This document shows positions 9,498 through 18,368 of a DNA stretch of 64,000 nucleotides, one piece after another. Source of the stretch: CAWCKS01 sp963763485 (GTDB taxonomy: Bacteria > Pseudomonadota > Alphaproteobacteria > Rhizobiales > Xanthobacteraceae); NCBI GenBank assembly GCA_963763485.1, contig CAVXOW010000009.1:372001-436000 (forward strand), written 5' to 3'. Both the position numbers and the translations under genes were made by a program. The notes under the pieces were generated by a model that worked only from the letters and a program-made list of their open reading frames with translations, was not told where the DNA came from and did no database searches. How positions within the stretch are numbered: the first letter of the stretch is position 1; the number at the start of each line of letters is the position of its first letter.

Positions 9498-10604
9498 TTG
9501 GCAATCATGGGTTTCGCAGTTCGGATCGCGCTTGGCATAGGCTTTGCGCTGGCGCTCGCGGTCGTCCTCCCGCATGCACGCGATAGTGGCGAGATTCTTG
9601 TCGCACAAGGCGATCCTGCGGCGCTGAGCGACAGTCAGCTGCGCACGGTGGCGCGGCCCAGGCCCGCCGATGTCGTACGCGAGATCGATACCGCCCTCGC
9701 GGCCGGCGACACCGAACTTGCGACGAGCTTCGTCGAACTCGCGCATACGCTCGATATCGCCGTGCCGGCCGATGTCACCGGTCGCGTCGAAGCGGCGGTT
9801 GCGGACTCGCAGACGTCAGGTCACATCGCCCATCAGTTCGCCTCCGGCCTCTTGACCGGCGAGGTGAGTGACGTCGCGAGCCTGTCCGGCACAGTCGCCG
9901 GCGATCTGTTCGTGTTCGGCGATGTCAGGGATGTCGTCCGAGAGGGCAAGCACCTCGTTGCCGGCGAAGAGGTCGATCGCTTCGTGCTGGGGCTGGCCTG
10001 CGTCGGCCTTGCGGTGACCGCGGGCACCTATGCGTCGATCGGAATTGCAACTCCCGCGCGCGCCGGCCTCACCCTGGTCAAGGACGCGCGCCGTGCCGGC
10101 CGTCTCAGCGCCGGCCTCGGCGCCTGGGCCGGAAAATCTGCCGCCACGCTGGTCGACAAGCCGTTGCTTCAGAAGGCAGTGGTCGACGCCTCGGTCTTCC
10201 AGCCCTCGCAAACCGTGCGCGCCATCAAGGCGGCGGTCAAACTCGATCGCGCCGGGGAAATGGTTGCGGTCGCAAAAGACGTCGGCCGCGTCGGTGAGAA
10301 GGCCGGCGCGCGCGCGGCACTCGATGTGTTGAAGGTCGCCGAGGGACCTGAGGACGTCGCGCTCGCCGCGCGGCTTGCCGCGGCGAAGGGCGGACAGACC
10401 CGGGCGATCATCAAGCTGCTTGGCCGGGGCGCGCTGGTGCTGGCCTCAGGTGCCGTCAGCCTGGCGTCGTGGATATTTGCGGCGCTGTGTGCGCTGTTTG
10501 GTTTTGTGTCCTCGATCAAGTCGATGACCGAGCGGCTGTCGCTTGCTTACTTCCGGCGCCGCCGGCTCCGCCGCCAACGCTTGCGCACGCTTGCGATTGC
10601 CTGA
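9498..10604 (+). CDS. Conserved hypothetical membrane protein
   Basis: A 368-residue protein with an N-terminal signal or anchor segment (VRIALGIGFALALAVVLPHA), a helical region rich in A, E and D (residues about 45-110), a hydrophobic stretch around FVLGLACVGLAVTAGTYASIGIA, and a strong membrane segment near the C-terminus (GALVLASGAVSLASWIFAALCALFGFV) followed by a very basic cytoplasmic tail. I do not recognise a named family. Translation may begin at TTG 9498 or ATG 9507. It ends 12 bases before the alpha/beta hydrolase, so the two are probably one unit. Confidence 0.7.
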   Translation: MAIMGFAVRIALGIGFALALAVVLPHARDSGEILVAQGDPAALSDSQLRTVARPRPADVVREIDTALAAGDTELATSFVELAHTLDIAVPADVTGRVEAAVADSQTSGHIAHQFASGLLTGEVSDVASLSGTVAGDLFVFGDVRDVVREGKHLVAGEEVDRFVLGLACVGLAVTAGTYASIGIATPARAGLTLVKDARRAGRLSAGLGAWAGKSAATLVDKPLLQKAVVDASVFQPSQTVRAIKAAVKLDRAGEMVAVAKDVGRVGEKAGARAALDVLKVAEGPEDVALAARLAAAKGGQTRAIIKLLGRGALVLASGAVSLASWIFAALCALFGFVSSIKSMTERLSLAYFRRRRLRRQRLRTLAIA

Positions 10605-10616
10605 CAAAGACTGCGC

Positions 10617-11372
10617 ATGCCCAGTTATCACAACGGCGCCGTGGAAATTGCCTATCTCGACGAGGGCGAGGGGCCGCCGATCGTTCTGGTGCACGGCTTT
10701 GCCTCGACCAAGGACGTCAACTGGGTCTATCCGACCTGGGTGTCGCTGCTGCGCCAGTCCGGACGCCGCGTGATCGCGCTCGATCATCGCGGTCATGGCG
10801 CTTCGACGAAGCTCTACGATCCCGAAGACTATCACATCGGCATGATGATGGGCGATGTGCGCGGGCTGCTCGATCATCTCGAGATCGAGCGTGCCGACAT
10901 CATGGGCTACTCGCTCGGTTCGCGGATCTCGGCGCTGCTCGCGTTTCACGCACCGGAGCGGGTGCGCAGCGTCATCTTGGGCGGGCTCGGCCTGACGCTG
11001 GTCGCGGGCGGCGGTCCGGGAGAGAGCGTCGCGCGCGCGCTGGAGGCCGAATCACCTGATGAGATCACCGACAAAATGGGAAGAATGTTTCGTGCCTTCG
11101 CCGATCAGACCCGCTCCGACCGGCGCGCTTTGGCGGCGTGTTTGCGCGGTTCGCGGAGGCTGATGCCGCGCGAAGAGGCAGCCGGGATCAAAGTGCCGGT
11201 GTTGATCGCGGTCGGGAGCACGGACGACATTGCCGGCTCCGCGCACGAACTCGCAAAGATCATTCCAGGCTCGCAAGTGCTTGATATTCCCGGACGGGAT
11301 CACATGCGCGCGGTGGGTGACAAGGTCTACAAGCAAGGTGCTGTTGAGTTTCTGTCACGTATTCCATGTTAA
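10617..11372 (+). CDS. Alpha/beta hydrolase
   Basis: A 251-residue alpha/beta-fold hydrolase. The nucleophile elbow is GYSLG (residues 97-101, Ser99), the oxyanion loop is LVHGFAST, and the likely catalytic histidine is in IPGRDHMRAVGD near residue 237. An acid is expected in the preceding VLIAVGSTDD loop. The enzyme probably cleaves an ester, lactone or C-C bond in the cytoplasm; there is no signal peptide. It follows the membrane protein gene at 9498 with a 12-base gap. The 3' region is AT-rich compared with its surroundings. Confidence 0.88.
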   Translation: MPSYHNGAVEIAYLDEGEGPPIVLVHGFASTKDVNWVYPTWVSLLRQSGRRVIALDHRGHGASTKLYDPEDYHIGMMMGDVRGLLDHLEIERADIMGYSLGSRISALLAFHAPERVRSVILGGLGLTLVAGGGPGESVARALEAESPDEITDKMGRMFRAFADQTRSDRRALAACLRGSRRLMPREEAAGIKVPVLIAVGSTDDIAGSAHELAKIIPGSQVLDIPGRDHMRAVGDKVYKQGAVEFLSRIPC

Positions 11373-11500
11373 AATTTCATCTAAACCATTCAGGCAAAGA
11401 ACCAATTTCGCATTCCTTGCGGGCTACAAAGCATCCATTATGTGATATCTTCTCATCTTAGGATGATCGTCTCCACAAGCGCAGGCCGGGTCAAAGAAAC

Positions 11501-12332
11501 ATGGTCCAAGCAAATACCGAACAGCAGTCCACTCTCCGCAAGATCGATCCGGTCTGGTCCCGCGTGCGGGAAGAGGCGGAAGAAATCGTCCGTCGCGAGC
11601 CCGAGCTTGCGACGTTGATCTATTCGAGCGTGCTGCATCACGCGAACCTCGAAATCCGCCGTGGTATTTCGCATCGCCGAGCGGCTTGATCACGCCGCGC
11701 TGCCGGCCGACCTGATCCGCCAGGCATTTCACGACGCGCTGCGCGATGACCCCGACATCGGCAACGCATTCCGGGTCGATATCGTCGCGGTCTATGACCG
11801 CGATCCCGCGACGCGGCGCTTTATCGACCCGATGCTCTATTTCAAGGGTTTTCACGCCATCCAGACCCACCGTCTCGCGCACTGGCTGTGGAACAAGGGC
11901 CGCAAGGATCTTGCCTATTACCTGCAGAGCCGCTCGTCGGCCGCATTCCAGTGCGACATCCATCCGGCCGCGCATGTTGGCCGTGGCATCTTCCTCGACC
12001 ACGCCACCGGCTTCGTCGTCGGCGAGACCGCGGCGATCGGCGATGACGTCTCGATCCTGCACGGCGTGACGCTCGGCGGGACGGGCAAGGAGAATGAGGA
12101 CCGTCATCCCAAGATCGGAAACGGCGTGATGCTGGGCGCTGGCGCAAAAGTGCTGGGCAATATCACCGTCGGCCATTGCGCGCGCATCGCCGCGGGCTCG
12201 GTCGTGCTGAAGGACGTGCCGAACAACGTCACCGTCGCCGGAGTGCCGGCCAAGGTGGTCGGCACCGCCGGCTGCGCCGAGCCGTCGCGCACCATGGACC
12301 AGATGCTGAGCGCGATGGGGTCGGATCTCTGA
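11501..12332 (+). CDS. cysE: Serine O-acetyltransferase (frame broken once in this sequence)
   Basis: Transfers acetyl from acetyl-CoA to serine, the first step of cysteine synthesis. The N-terminal helical domain begins at ATG 11501 (DPVWSRVREEAEEIVRREPEL) and runs out of frame near 11657. Skipping one A in CTCGAAATCC joins it to SAVVFRIAERLDHAALPADL and gives 276 residues. The C-terminal left-handed beta helix is complete: GRGIFLDHATGFVVGETA, HGVTLGGTGKENEDRHPKIG and AAGSVVLKDVP, with the catalytic His in DHATG and HGVTLGG. Because cysE is normally needed for growth on sulfate, a sequencing insertion is more likely than loss. A dispersed repeat follows immediately. Confidence 0.88.
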
Positions 12333-12334
12333 TT

Positions 12335-12417
12335 CGTCATTGCGAGGCGCCAAGCGCCGAAGCAATCCAGGACCAAGTGTCGCGGCCCGTCATTGCTTCG
12401 CTTCGCTCGCAATGACG
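12335..12417. repeat. Intergenic palindromic repeat (CGTCATTGCGAG family)
   Basis: The ends are inverted copies: CGTCATTGCGAG at the left and CTCGCAATGACG at the right, with inner arms GAAGCAATCC and ATTGCTTCG. It sits between the convergent ends of cysE and the DUF3830 gene. Repeats with these words are abundant between genes in Bradyrhizobium-like genomes. Confidence 0.7.
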
Positions 12418-12431
12418 GAGATAGTTTCTCC

Positions 12432-12845
12432 TTACACCATCTCAAACAAGATCTTCTGCACGCCCTGCCACAGCACCATGTGGCCGAGTGCGGCCAGGTT
12501 CTCGAGCCCTGACGTCAGCGTGACAAAATGGTTGCCGGCGAGCTGGCCCATCTTGCTCGCGAAACGCACGGCGCCATAGGCCAGCAGAATCTCGGTTTCG
12601 CTGATGCCGCCAGGATAAAGGATGATCTGTCCAGGGGCGGGGTAACTGGTGTGGTTCTCGTAGTCGACGCCGAATTTTTTGTCGCCGAGTGGAATCCAGA
12701 CGCCTTCGCCGCTCCAGCGCACGTGGATCAGCTGGCTCGCGAACGGCAGTTGCCTTCGAAACGCGGCACAAGTCTTGGGCGCCAGTTCGTCTTCGAAACG
12801 GGCGTCAAACGTGAAGGGGCCGGCAGTCACCCTCAATCCACTCAT
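12432..12845 (-). CDS. DUF3830 family protein (cyclophilin-like fold)
   Basis: A 137-residue protein matching the DUF3830 type by its FDARFEDELAPKTCAAFRRQLPF start, the WSGEGVWIPLG centre, and the PGQIILYPGGISETEILLAYG segment. The family has a cyclophilin-like barrel; no enzymatic role is established. The ATG at 12845 was chosen since the family N-terminus begins a few residues before the first strand (LRVTAGPFTFDARFED). It stands alone, convergent to cysE. Confidence 0.7.
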   Translation of the reverse strand: MSGLRVTAGPFTFDARFEDELAPKTCAAFRRQLPFASQLIHVRWSGEGVWIPLGDKKFGVDYENHTSYPAPGQIILYPGGISETEILLAYGAVRFASKMGQLAGNHFVTLTSGLENLAALGHMVLWQGVQKILFEMV

Positions 12846-13008
12846 CAGCCAGTCCTCCTGCTTGCGGGGGCTGTGCAAAGGGGCTAGCCGTTGGCCGCAA
12901 TGCGGGCTAGGAAAGCGCCTGCATTTACATCGCATGTCCCGGAAACAGTGGATACCGGTTTTCCGCCGGGATATGCGTCACCAGGATCAGGGATCGACGG
13001 AGGCGCGC

Positions 13009-13224
13009 GTGGACGTTCAAGAGGTCAGGAAGCTCGACTCCTATTTCAAGCGGTTATTCGGCAATCCGAAAATCCGCGTGGTGCCGCGCCCGAAGAAAGA
13101 GGATTCCGCCGAGGTCTATGTCGGCGAGGAATTCATCGGCGTGCTGTTTCTCGACGACGAGGACGACGACAAGTCCTATCAGTTCCAGATGGCGATCCTG
13201 GAAGAGGATCTCGATCGCGTCTAG
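13009..13224 (+). CDS. DUF3126 family protein
   Basis: A 71-residue acidic protein with the family core RKLDSYFKRLFGNPKIRVVPR and the strand AEVYVGEEFIGVLFLDDEDDDKS. It is conserved across Rhizobiales with unknown function. I chose the GTG at 13009 because it follows a clear GGAGG at 12999-13003 and matches the usual family start (VDVQEVRKLD); the frame itself is open further upstream. It lies 22 bases before the glycosylase gene, suggesting one transcript. Confidence 0.8.
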   Translation: MDVQEVRKLDSYFKRLFGNPKIRVVPRPKKEDSAEVYVGEEFIGVLFLDDEDDDKSYQFQMAILEEDLDRV

Positions 13225-13246
13225 CGCTTCTCTCTGAGGGGCAGGC

Positions 13247-13972
13247 ATGGCGACCCCGTTCAAGACCATCCGCGCCCGCGCCGAGAAGCGCAAGGGCGGG
13301 CCGAAGGCGCTGCTCAAGCTGCTGCCGCCGAAGCCCGATGCAAAGAAGCTAGCGAAGCTCGGCGACAATCGCATTCTTGCCGAGATGACGCGGCGGGTGT
13401 TTTGCGCCGGCTTTGCCTGGAGCGTGATCGAGGCGAAGTGGGACGGCTTCGAGAAGGCCTTCCTCGGCTTCAAGCCGGCGAAGTTGCTATTCCAGCCCGA
13501 CGACTTCTGGCACGACCTCACCAACAACACCGCGATCGTGCGCAACGGTGCCAAGATCATGTCGGTGCGCGACAACGCGCAGTTTGTCCAGGACATCGCT
13601 GGAGAGCACGGCAGCTTCGGCAAGTTTCTCGCGGGCTGGCCGTCGTCGGACGAGGCCGGCCTGCTCGAACTGCTCGCCAAGCGCGGCAGTCGGCTTGGTG
13701 GCAACACCGGCCAGATGCTGTTGCGCTTTCTCGGCTGGGACGGCTTCGTGACGTCGAAAGACGTGGTCGCGTGCTTGCGCGACGCCGGCCTCGACATTGC
13801 CGAAGAGGTCAAGTCGAAGCGCGATATCGCCAAGGTGCAGGACCAGTTCAACAAGTGGGCCAGGGAAACCGACCTGCCGTATCTGCACATCTCGCGCATC
13901 TGCGCGATGTCGATCGGCGAGAACTACGAGCCAAGCCGCCTGATGCGCAGGATGGGCGGGGATGAGGATTGA
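13247..13972 (+). CDS. DNA-3-methyladenine glycosylase I family protein
   Basis: A 241-residue helical protein of the Tag-like HhH glycosylase superfamily. The region FCAGFAWSVIEAKWDGFEKAFLGF corresponds to the conserved core near the active site, and GNTGQMLLRFLGWDGFVTSKDVVACLR resembles the C-terminal helices of the family. These enzymes remove 3-methyladenine from alkylated DNA to start base-excision repair. It is longer than E. coli Tag (187 residues) and lacks the obvious N-terminal zinc-snap cysteine pattern, so activity may differ. It ends 11 bases before the stop of the convergent gene at 13984. Confidence 0.75.
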   Translation: MATPFKTIRARAEKRKGGPKALLKLLPPKPDAKKLAKLGDNRILAEMTRRVFCAGFAWSVIEAKWDGFEKAFLGFKPAKLLFQPDDFWHDLTNNTAIVRNGAKIMSVRDNAQFVQDIAGEHGSFGKFLAGWPSSDEAGLLELLAKRGSRLGGNTGQMLLRFLGWDGFVTSKDVVACLRDAGLDIAEEVKSKRDIAKVQDQFNKWARETDLPYLHISRICAMSIGENYEPSRLMRRMGGDED

Positions 13973-13983
13973 CGCTTGTCTGG

Positions 13984-14565
13984 TTAAGTGATCGCGCGCT
14001 GCATCGCTTCGACAAATCGCGTCATCGTTGCCGGATCGCCACGCAGCAGGTCGCGCAGGCCGCGCGGCAGCTCGAGTTGCACGCCTTGTCCTCGGCGTCC
14101 GCGGTTGCAGATGTTTTCCGGTCCGGTCGCAGGGAAGGGATGGCCTTCGGTGCGGGCTTCGAAGCCGTCGCGTGCGAACTCGCGGGCGATGCGATCGCGA
14201 AGTTCAAGGTCGAGGCCGCCGATGTCAACGCAATTGGGCCTGTCGCGGTTCAATTGACCGTGGATGGCGACGACGACATCGCTCGCCGCGACCAGCTCAC
14301 AGCATCGCGGTTCGTCGAAGTTGTGCGAAGTGATGTGAAGTTCGTGATGCTGCAGATCGGCTCGCAAGCCTTCGAAGGCATAGAGATTGAAGGTTCCCGC
14401 CGCGACAAGCGTTGCGATTGTCGAAGTCGGCGGCTCGATGCGGCCTCCGTGAGGTGCAATGATCGTGACCGGCGAGCCACGATCCACAGCGACGATGCGG
14501 TAGTCGACGAGCTCGCGCTCGTGCGCCCGCAATTCAGCGAAGCTGCGATAGTTGTCTGCGGCCAT
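13984..14565 (-). CDS. Poly-gamma-glutamate hydrolase family protein
   Basis: A 193-residue protein resembling phage-type gamma-PGA hydrolases (PF05908-like). The probable metal ligands are in IIAPHGGRIEP (His, Glu), HITSHNFDEP (His) and VVAIHGQ (His), in the order expected for this zinc amidohydrolase fold related to carboxypeptidases. It should cleave gamma-glutamyl bonds, but the natural substrate in this organism is unknown. The ATG at 14565 is preferred over 14586 since it leaves 21 bases after the GMC oxidoreductase stop; either start is possible. It is downstream of and probably co-transcribed with that gene. Confidence 0.75.
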   Translation of the reverse strand: MAADNYRSFAELRAHERELVDYRIVAVDRGSPVTIIAPHGGRIEPPTSTIATLVAAGTFNLYAFEGLRADLQHHELHITSHNFDEPRCCELVAASDVVVAIHGQLNRDRPNCVDIGGLDLELRDRIAREFARDGFEARTEGHPFPATGPENICNRGRRGQGVQLELPRGLRDLLRGDPATMTRFVEAMQRAIT

Positions 14566-14586
14566 TGCCGTTACGGTTCGCTCCAC

Positions 14587-16204
14587 TCAATTCACCAGCG
14601 CCTTGCCGACAATATCCGAGCCCTTCTCCGCGATCATGATGGTGGCCGGGTGAATGTTCGGCGACGGCATCGCCGGCATCACGGAGGCGTCGGCGACGCG
14701 CAGCCCTTCGATGCCGCGCACGCGCAAGCTCGAGTCGACGACCGCACGATCATCCTCGCCCATGCGACAGGTGCCGCAGGGGTGATAAACAGTCGAGCCG
14801 ACTTTGCGCACATACTCCTCGATCTCGGCTTCGCTCTGCACGTCCGGCGTCGGCCGCACCCATTCGCTGACCAGCGAGCGGAACGGTTCGGTCGCCGCGA
14901 TCTGCGAGGCGATGCGGAAGCCAGCGATCATCACGCGCACGTCGTCGGGGTCGGTCAAGTAGTTCGCCTGAATCTTTGGCGCGGCGCGGCCTTCGCGGTC
15001 GCGCAACGAAATCTCGCCGCGGCTCTTCGGCCGGCACACGCTGAAAATGAAGGTGAAGCCGGGCCACTTGTGCAGGCCGTCGCGCAGGCTGTTCGGAGGA
15101 GAAATTCAGGCACTGGTACTGCAGGTCGGCGACCGGCTGCTGCGGCGACGATTTGCAGAACAGCGTCGCCTCGGTGGCGCCGACCGCAAGCTGGCCGGAT
15201 CCCTTGAACCACCAGTCGAGCGCGAGCTTGGCCGACTTGATCGGGCTCATGACCGCTTCATTCAGCGTGTCCGTCGCGTGCGTCTTGAACACGAACGCCG
15301 ACTGGTAATGGTCCTGCAAGTTCTTGCCGACGCCGGGCAGGTCGTGTTGCACCTCGATGCCGAGCGCCTTCAGTTCGGCCGCGGGACCGATGCCGGACGC
15401 CATCAGCAGCACCGGCGAATTGATCGCGCCGCCCGACAGGACCAGCTCGCGCCGCGCTTTCAAGCGCTGCACCTGGCCGTCGCGCTCGATCTCGACGCCG
15501 ACGGCGCGCTTGCCGTCGAGCAGGATTTTTCGCACATGCGTGCGCGTCATCAGCGTGAGATTCTTGCGGCTCAGATTGGGTTTGAGATAACCGACCGCGG
15601 TCGAGCGGCGCCAGCCATTGTGGACGTTGAGCGGCGCAAAGCCGATGCCGTCGATGCGCTCGCCATTGAAATCGTTGTTGCGCGGATATTGCAGCTTCTC
15701 GCAGGCATCGACGAATGCCTTCGCCACCGTCGACGGCCGCTTGATCTGCGACACCGTCATCGGGCCGCCGGTGCCGTGCCATTGATTGGCGCCTTCGGCG
15801 CTGTGCTCCATGCGCTTGAAGTAGGGCAGCACGTCCTTGTAGCTCCAGCCCCTGGCGCCGAGCTGCTCCCAGCCGTCGTAGTCGGTCGGCGCGCCGCGCA
15901 GGAAGACGAGGCCGTTGATCGAGCCCGAGCCGCCCAAAACCTTGCCGCGCGGCCAGACGATCGTGCGGCCGCCGAGGCCCGGCTCCGGTTCGGTCTCGTA
16001 GCCCCAGTTGATGTTCGGGTCCGGCACCAGCTTGCCAAACCCCATCGGGACATGAATCCACGGATTGCGGTCGCGGCCGCCGGCCTCGATCGCGCACAGC
16101 GTGACGGTGGGATTTTCCGTGAGCCGTGCGCTCATCACGCAACCGGCCGAGCCCGCGCCGACCACGATGACGTCGAACTCCGCGTCGAATTTTTGTACCG
16201 GCAT
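14587..16204 (-). CDS. GMC-family oxidoreductase, choline dehydrogenase-like (frame broken once in this sequence)
   Basis: About 538 residues of a flavin alcohol dehydrogenase. The ADP-binding motif is VIVVGAGSAGCVMSARL near the N-terminus, GMC signature 1 is in WPRGKVLGGSGSINGLVF, signature 2 in LSGGAINSPVLLMASGIGP, and the C-terminal catalytic segment is VYHPCGTCRMG followed by DASVMPAMPSPNIHPATIMIAEKGSD. An extra C near 15088 (minus strand GAACAGCCTGCGC) breaks the frame between NFSSEQ and LRDGLHKWPGF. The start at 16204 is MPVQKFDAEFDV; an in-frame ATG at 16237 is also possible. It oxidises an alcohol with FAD; the substrate is unknown. The ankyrin gene begins divergently 77 bases away. 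Confidence 0.85.
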
Positions 16205-16281
16205 TTCCTGGTGTTTCCCCGTCGTGTTTCCGGCCATGTTATACACGGGGGTCGCCGAAAAGCACCTCATTGAGTTCGAGA

Positions 16282-17241
16282 ATGCCTGCCCGAAACACCG
16301 CGACCGATCGCGCAAGACCATCAAAATCTGCGCTGTTTGCCGCAGCCAAGGCCTGGGATTTCGAAACGGTGTCCGCGATGCTGCGCGCTGCGCCGGAGCT
16401 CGTTCGCGCAACCGATCCGAAAGGCCGGATGGCGCTGCACATCGCCTGCGCCGCGAAAGCGAAGAACAAGGACGACCCAAACGGGCTGAAGACGATCAGT
16501 GCACTGCTGAAGGCCGGGGCCGGTCTCGAAGACATCGTGCCGATGGACGAGGACGAGGGCGATTTTCGCGCCAATCCGCTCTGGTATGCGGTCGCGCGCG
16601 GCGAAAACCTGCCGCTAGTGCGCTTCCTCATCAAGCGCGGCGCCGATGCCAGCTATTCGCTGTGGGCCGCGGTCTATCGCGACGATGCCGTGCTGTGCCG
16701 CGCGCTGCTCGCGGCAAAGCCGCGGCTCAATCTCCGTGCCCATGGCGAGACGCCATTGTTCTATGCGGCGCGGCTGCGGCGGCTGAAGACGCTTCCGCTG
16801 TTGCTCGATGCCGGCGCTGATCCCACGATCACGGATGATCGAGGCCGCGATGCGGTTGCGATCGCCCGCGCCGGACGCTTGCCGAAGGAGATCATCGCAC
16901 TCCTGGAGCAGGGCAAGCGGAGAGACGGCTCAGCCGTGCCCGCGCAACCTCACGACCAGCCGGTCCATCGCTTCCGCCACATCGCGCCACTCGCTGAGCC
17001 AGCCGCGCGGAAAGCGGAAGGTCATGTCCACCGTGTCGACACGGCGCTGGGTCAGACAAATGCCGGGGGTGAGGTCGTCGCGGGTGCAGCGCGCGACGAA
17101 GGCGCCGCCGTTGCCGACGAACAAATCCTCGCCGTGATAGGGCGTGTCATCGAGGAAGCTGCGGCCGACGAGGCCGTCGCGCTCTTCTGTGCGCTGATCG
17201 AGATAACGCGGATAGATGGTGCGGATGCGATCGTCGGGTGA
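16282..17241 (+). CDS. Ankyrin repeat protein (3' end doubtful)
   Basis: The first 215 residues hold ankyrin-type helix pairs: SALFAAAKAWDFETVSAMLR, RMALHIACAAKAKN, ANPLWYAVARGENLPLVRFL, ETPLFYAARLRRLKTLPLLL and RDAVAIARAGRLPKEIIALL. Such repeats bind proteins. From about 16925 onward the frame continues for 310 bases directly antisense to the gene at 16930-17682 and loses all ankyrin character, so the true end is probably near 16925 and a stop may have been lost to an indel or point change. The ATG at 16282 was preferred over TTG 16270. Function is unknown. Confidence 0.7.
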   Translation: MPARNTATDRARPSKSALFAAAKAWDFETVSAMLRAAPELVRATDPKGRMALHIACAAKAKNKDDPNGLKTISALLKAGAGLEDIVPMDEDEGDFRANPLWYAVARGENLPLVRFLIKRGADASYSLWAAVYRDDAVLCRALLAAKPRLNLRAHGETPLFYAARLRRLKTLPLLLDAGADPTITDDRGRDAVAIARAGRLPKEIIALLEQGKRRDGSAVPAQPHDQPVHRFRHIAPLAEPAARKAEGHVHRVDTALGQTNAGGEVVAGAARDEGAAVADEQILAVIGRVIEEAAADEAVALFCALIEITRIDGADAIVG

Positions 17242-17682
17242 GAGGTCGTCGCTGCGCAGCGCGATTGACAGCAACAGGCGGTCGACGATCACGCGGGTCT
17301 CTTCGACGGTGTCGGCGGTGACGTGCTTCTGCGGCTCGGGCGGCGACAGCGACGGATAGGCGAAGGCGAGGTCGATGCGGTCCTGTGCGCCGCTGCGCCG
17401 CTGCAGCCGCATCCGGATCGCATTCGACGGCACGTTGAACAGCATGCCGCCCACCGTGATCGGCAGTTGCTTCGGTCCGGTGAACGCACCGGCCTGCCAG
17501 GTCGGCCATAGCAGATAAACGATCACGGCAACGGCGGCGCACAGCATGCAACCGCCTGCGGCGAACAGGCCGAGATGCTGCGGCCGCCGCGATGGCGACC
17601 TGGCCGCCTTGAGTGATGTTTTGGATCGCAGCGCGTTAACGAACCGAACGAGGAGACGAATCTTCGGACCATTATGCCGCAA
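16930..17682 (-). CDS. Conserved hypothetical membrane-anchored protein
   Basis: A 250-residue protein with a basic N-terminal tail (about 37 residues), one membrane segment (LGLFAAGGCMLCAAVAVIVYLLW, about residues 37-59) and a periplasmic domain. The domain includes LPITVGGMLFNVPSNAIRM, then FAYPSLSPP and a C-terminal strand pair RVDTVDMTFRFPRGWLSEWRD; two cysteines (ARC, GIC) may pair. The topology suggests an inner-membrane protein with its bulk outside the cytoplasm. I do not recognise a named family. It is transcribed away from the small membrane protein at 17846. Confidence 0.75.
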   Translation of the reverse strand: MRHNGPKIRLLVRFVNALRSKTSLKAARSPSRRPQHLGLFAAGGCMLCAAVAVIVYLLWPTWQAGAFTGPKQLPITVGGMLFNVPSNAIRMRLQRRSGAQDRIDLAFAYPSLSPPEPQKHVTADTVEETRVIVDRLLLSIALRSDDLSPDDRIRTIYPRYLDQRTEERDGLVGRSFLDDTPYHGEDLFVGNGGAFVARCTRDDLTPGICLTQRRVDTVDMTFRFPRGWLSEWRDVAEAMDRLVVRLRGHG

Positions 17683-17845
17683 GCGGATTCACGTTTCGTT
17701 AGCGGCCTTCGCGCGGCTTTTCGTCAATTCATGCGCCCGCGGCAGTGCAGGCGCGCAGCATTAACCCTTTTTTAAGGTTACGGTGGCGCGCGCCGGCGCA
17801 TTTTGCGAAGCCTTTCGGCGACGAAGTTGCGTTTGGGGCTTTGCG

Positions 17846-18178
17846 ATGTCGCCGGAGACTTTGCAGCAGGCGTTTGCACTCGCGCTCGGCTTTGCGTTCG
17901 CCGGAGCGCTGGCGAGCGGCTATCAGGCCATGGCCAACCGGCCCGCCGGCTTCGGTCTGTTGTCGGGCGGCGCGGGTTTGCAGGCATTCGCCGCGGTACC
18001 GTTCCTGATCTTCGCCGCACCCTTCATCATCATGCGCAACACCGTGCGCGGCCGCCAGGCCGAAGGCCGTCCGTTGCAGTTCGTGATGATCGCGACCGTG
18101 GTCGCGGGTTTCTGGAGCCTGATGTCCGGCACATTCTTCGTAATGCTGCTGCAGGCCTCGGGCATTCTGCAGGGTTGA
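17846..18178 (+). CDS. Small membrane protein, hypothetical
   Basis: A 110-residue hydrophobic protein with three probable membrane helices: AFALALGFAFAGALASGY, AAVPFLIFAAPFIIMRN, and VMIATVVAGFWSLMSGTFF to the C-terminus. I chose ATG 17846 (MSPETLQQ) instead of the longer start at 17783, whose extra residues are arginine-rich and unlike a membrane protein N-terminus. Homologues occur in related genomes as unnamed proteins. A palindromic repeat follows the gene. Confidence 0.7.
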   Translation: MSPETLQQAFALALGFAFAGALASGYQAMANRPAGFGLLSGGAGLQAFAAVPFLIFAAPFIIMRNTVRGRQAEGRPLQFVMIATVVAGFWSLMSGTFFVMLLQASGILQG

Positions 18179-18193
18179 ATTCTCACTCTCTTT

Positions 18194-18291
18194 CGTCATT
18201 CCGGGATGACCCGAAGGGTCAGGCCCGGAATCCATAACCACGACAGGGTGTATGGATTCCGGGCCCGCACTTCGTGCGTCCCGGAATGACG
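18194..18291. repeat. Intergenic palindromic repeat (CGTCATTCCGGG family)
   Basis: A near-perfect long inverted repeat: CGTCATTCCGGGA at the left pairs with TCCCGGAATGACG at the right, and GGCCCGGAATCCATA (about 18222) pairs with TATGGATTCCGGGCCC (about 18251). The predicted stem-loop is about 98 bases. It is a typical Bradyrhizobium-like dispersed element and may serve as a terminator for the small membrane protein gene. Confidence 0.75.
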
Positions 18292-18368
18292 TCAGCGGCA
18301 CTAGGCGGCGCGCGCCGCTTCGTGCAAAGTCGCCTCGGAAAAATCCTCAGAAAGAAGAGAAGTCAGGG

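Noticed and set aside
13969..16273. Two long plus-strand frames antisense to the gamma-PGA hydrolase and GMC oxidoreductase genes
   Set aside because: No recognisable motif; composition is that of reverse-complement shadow.
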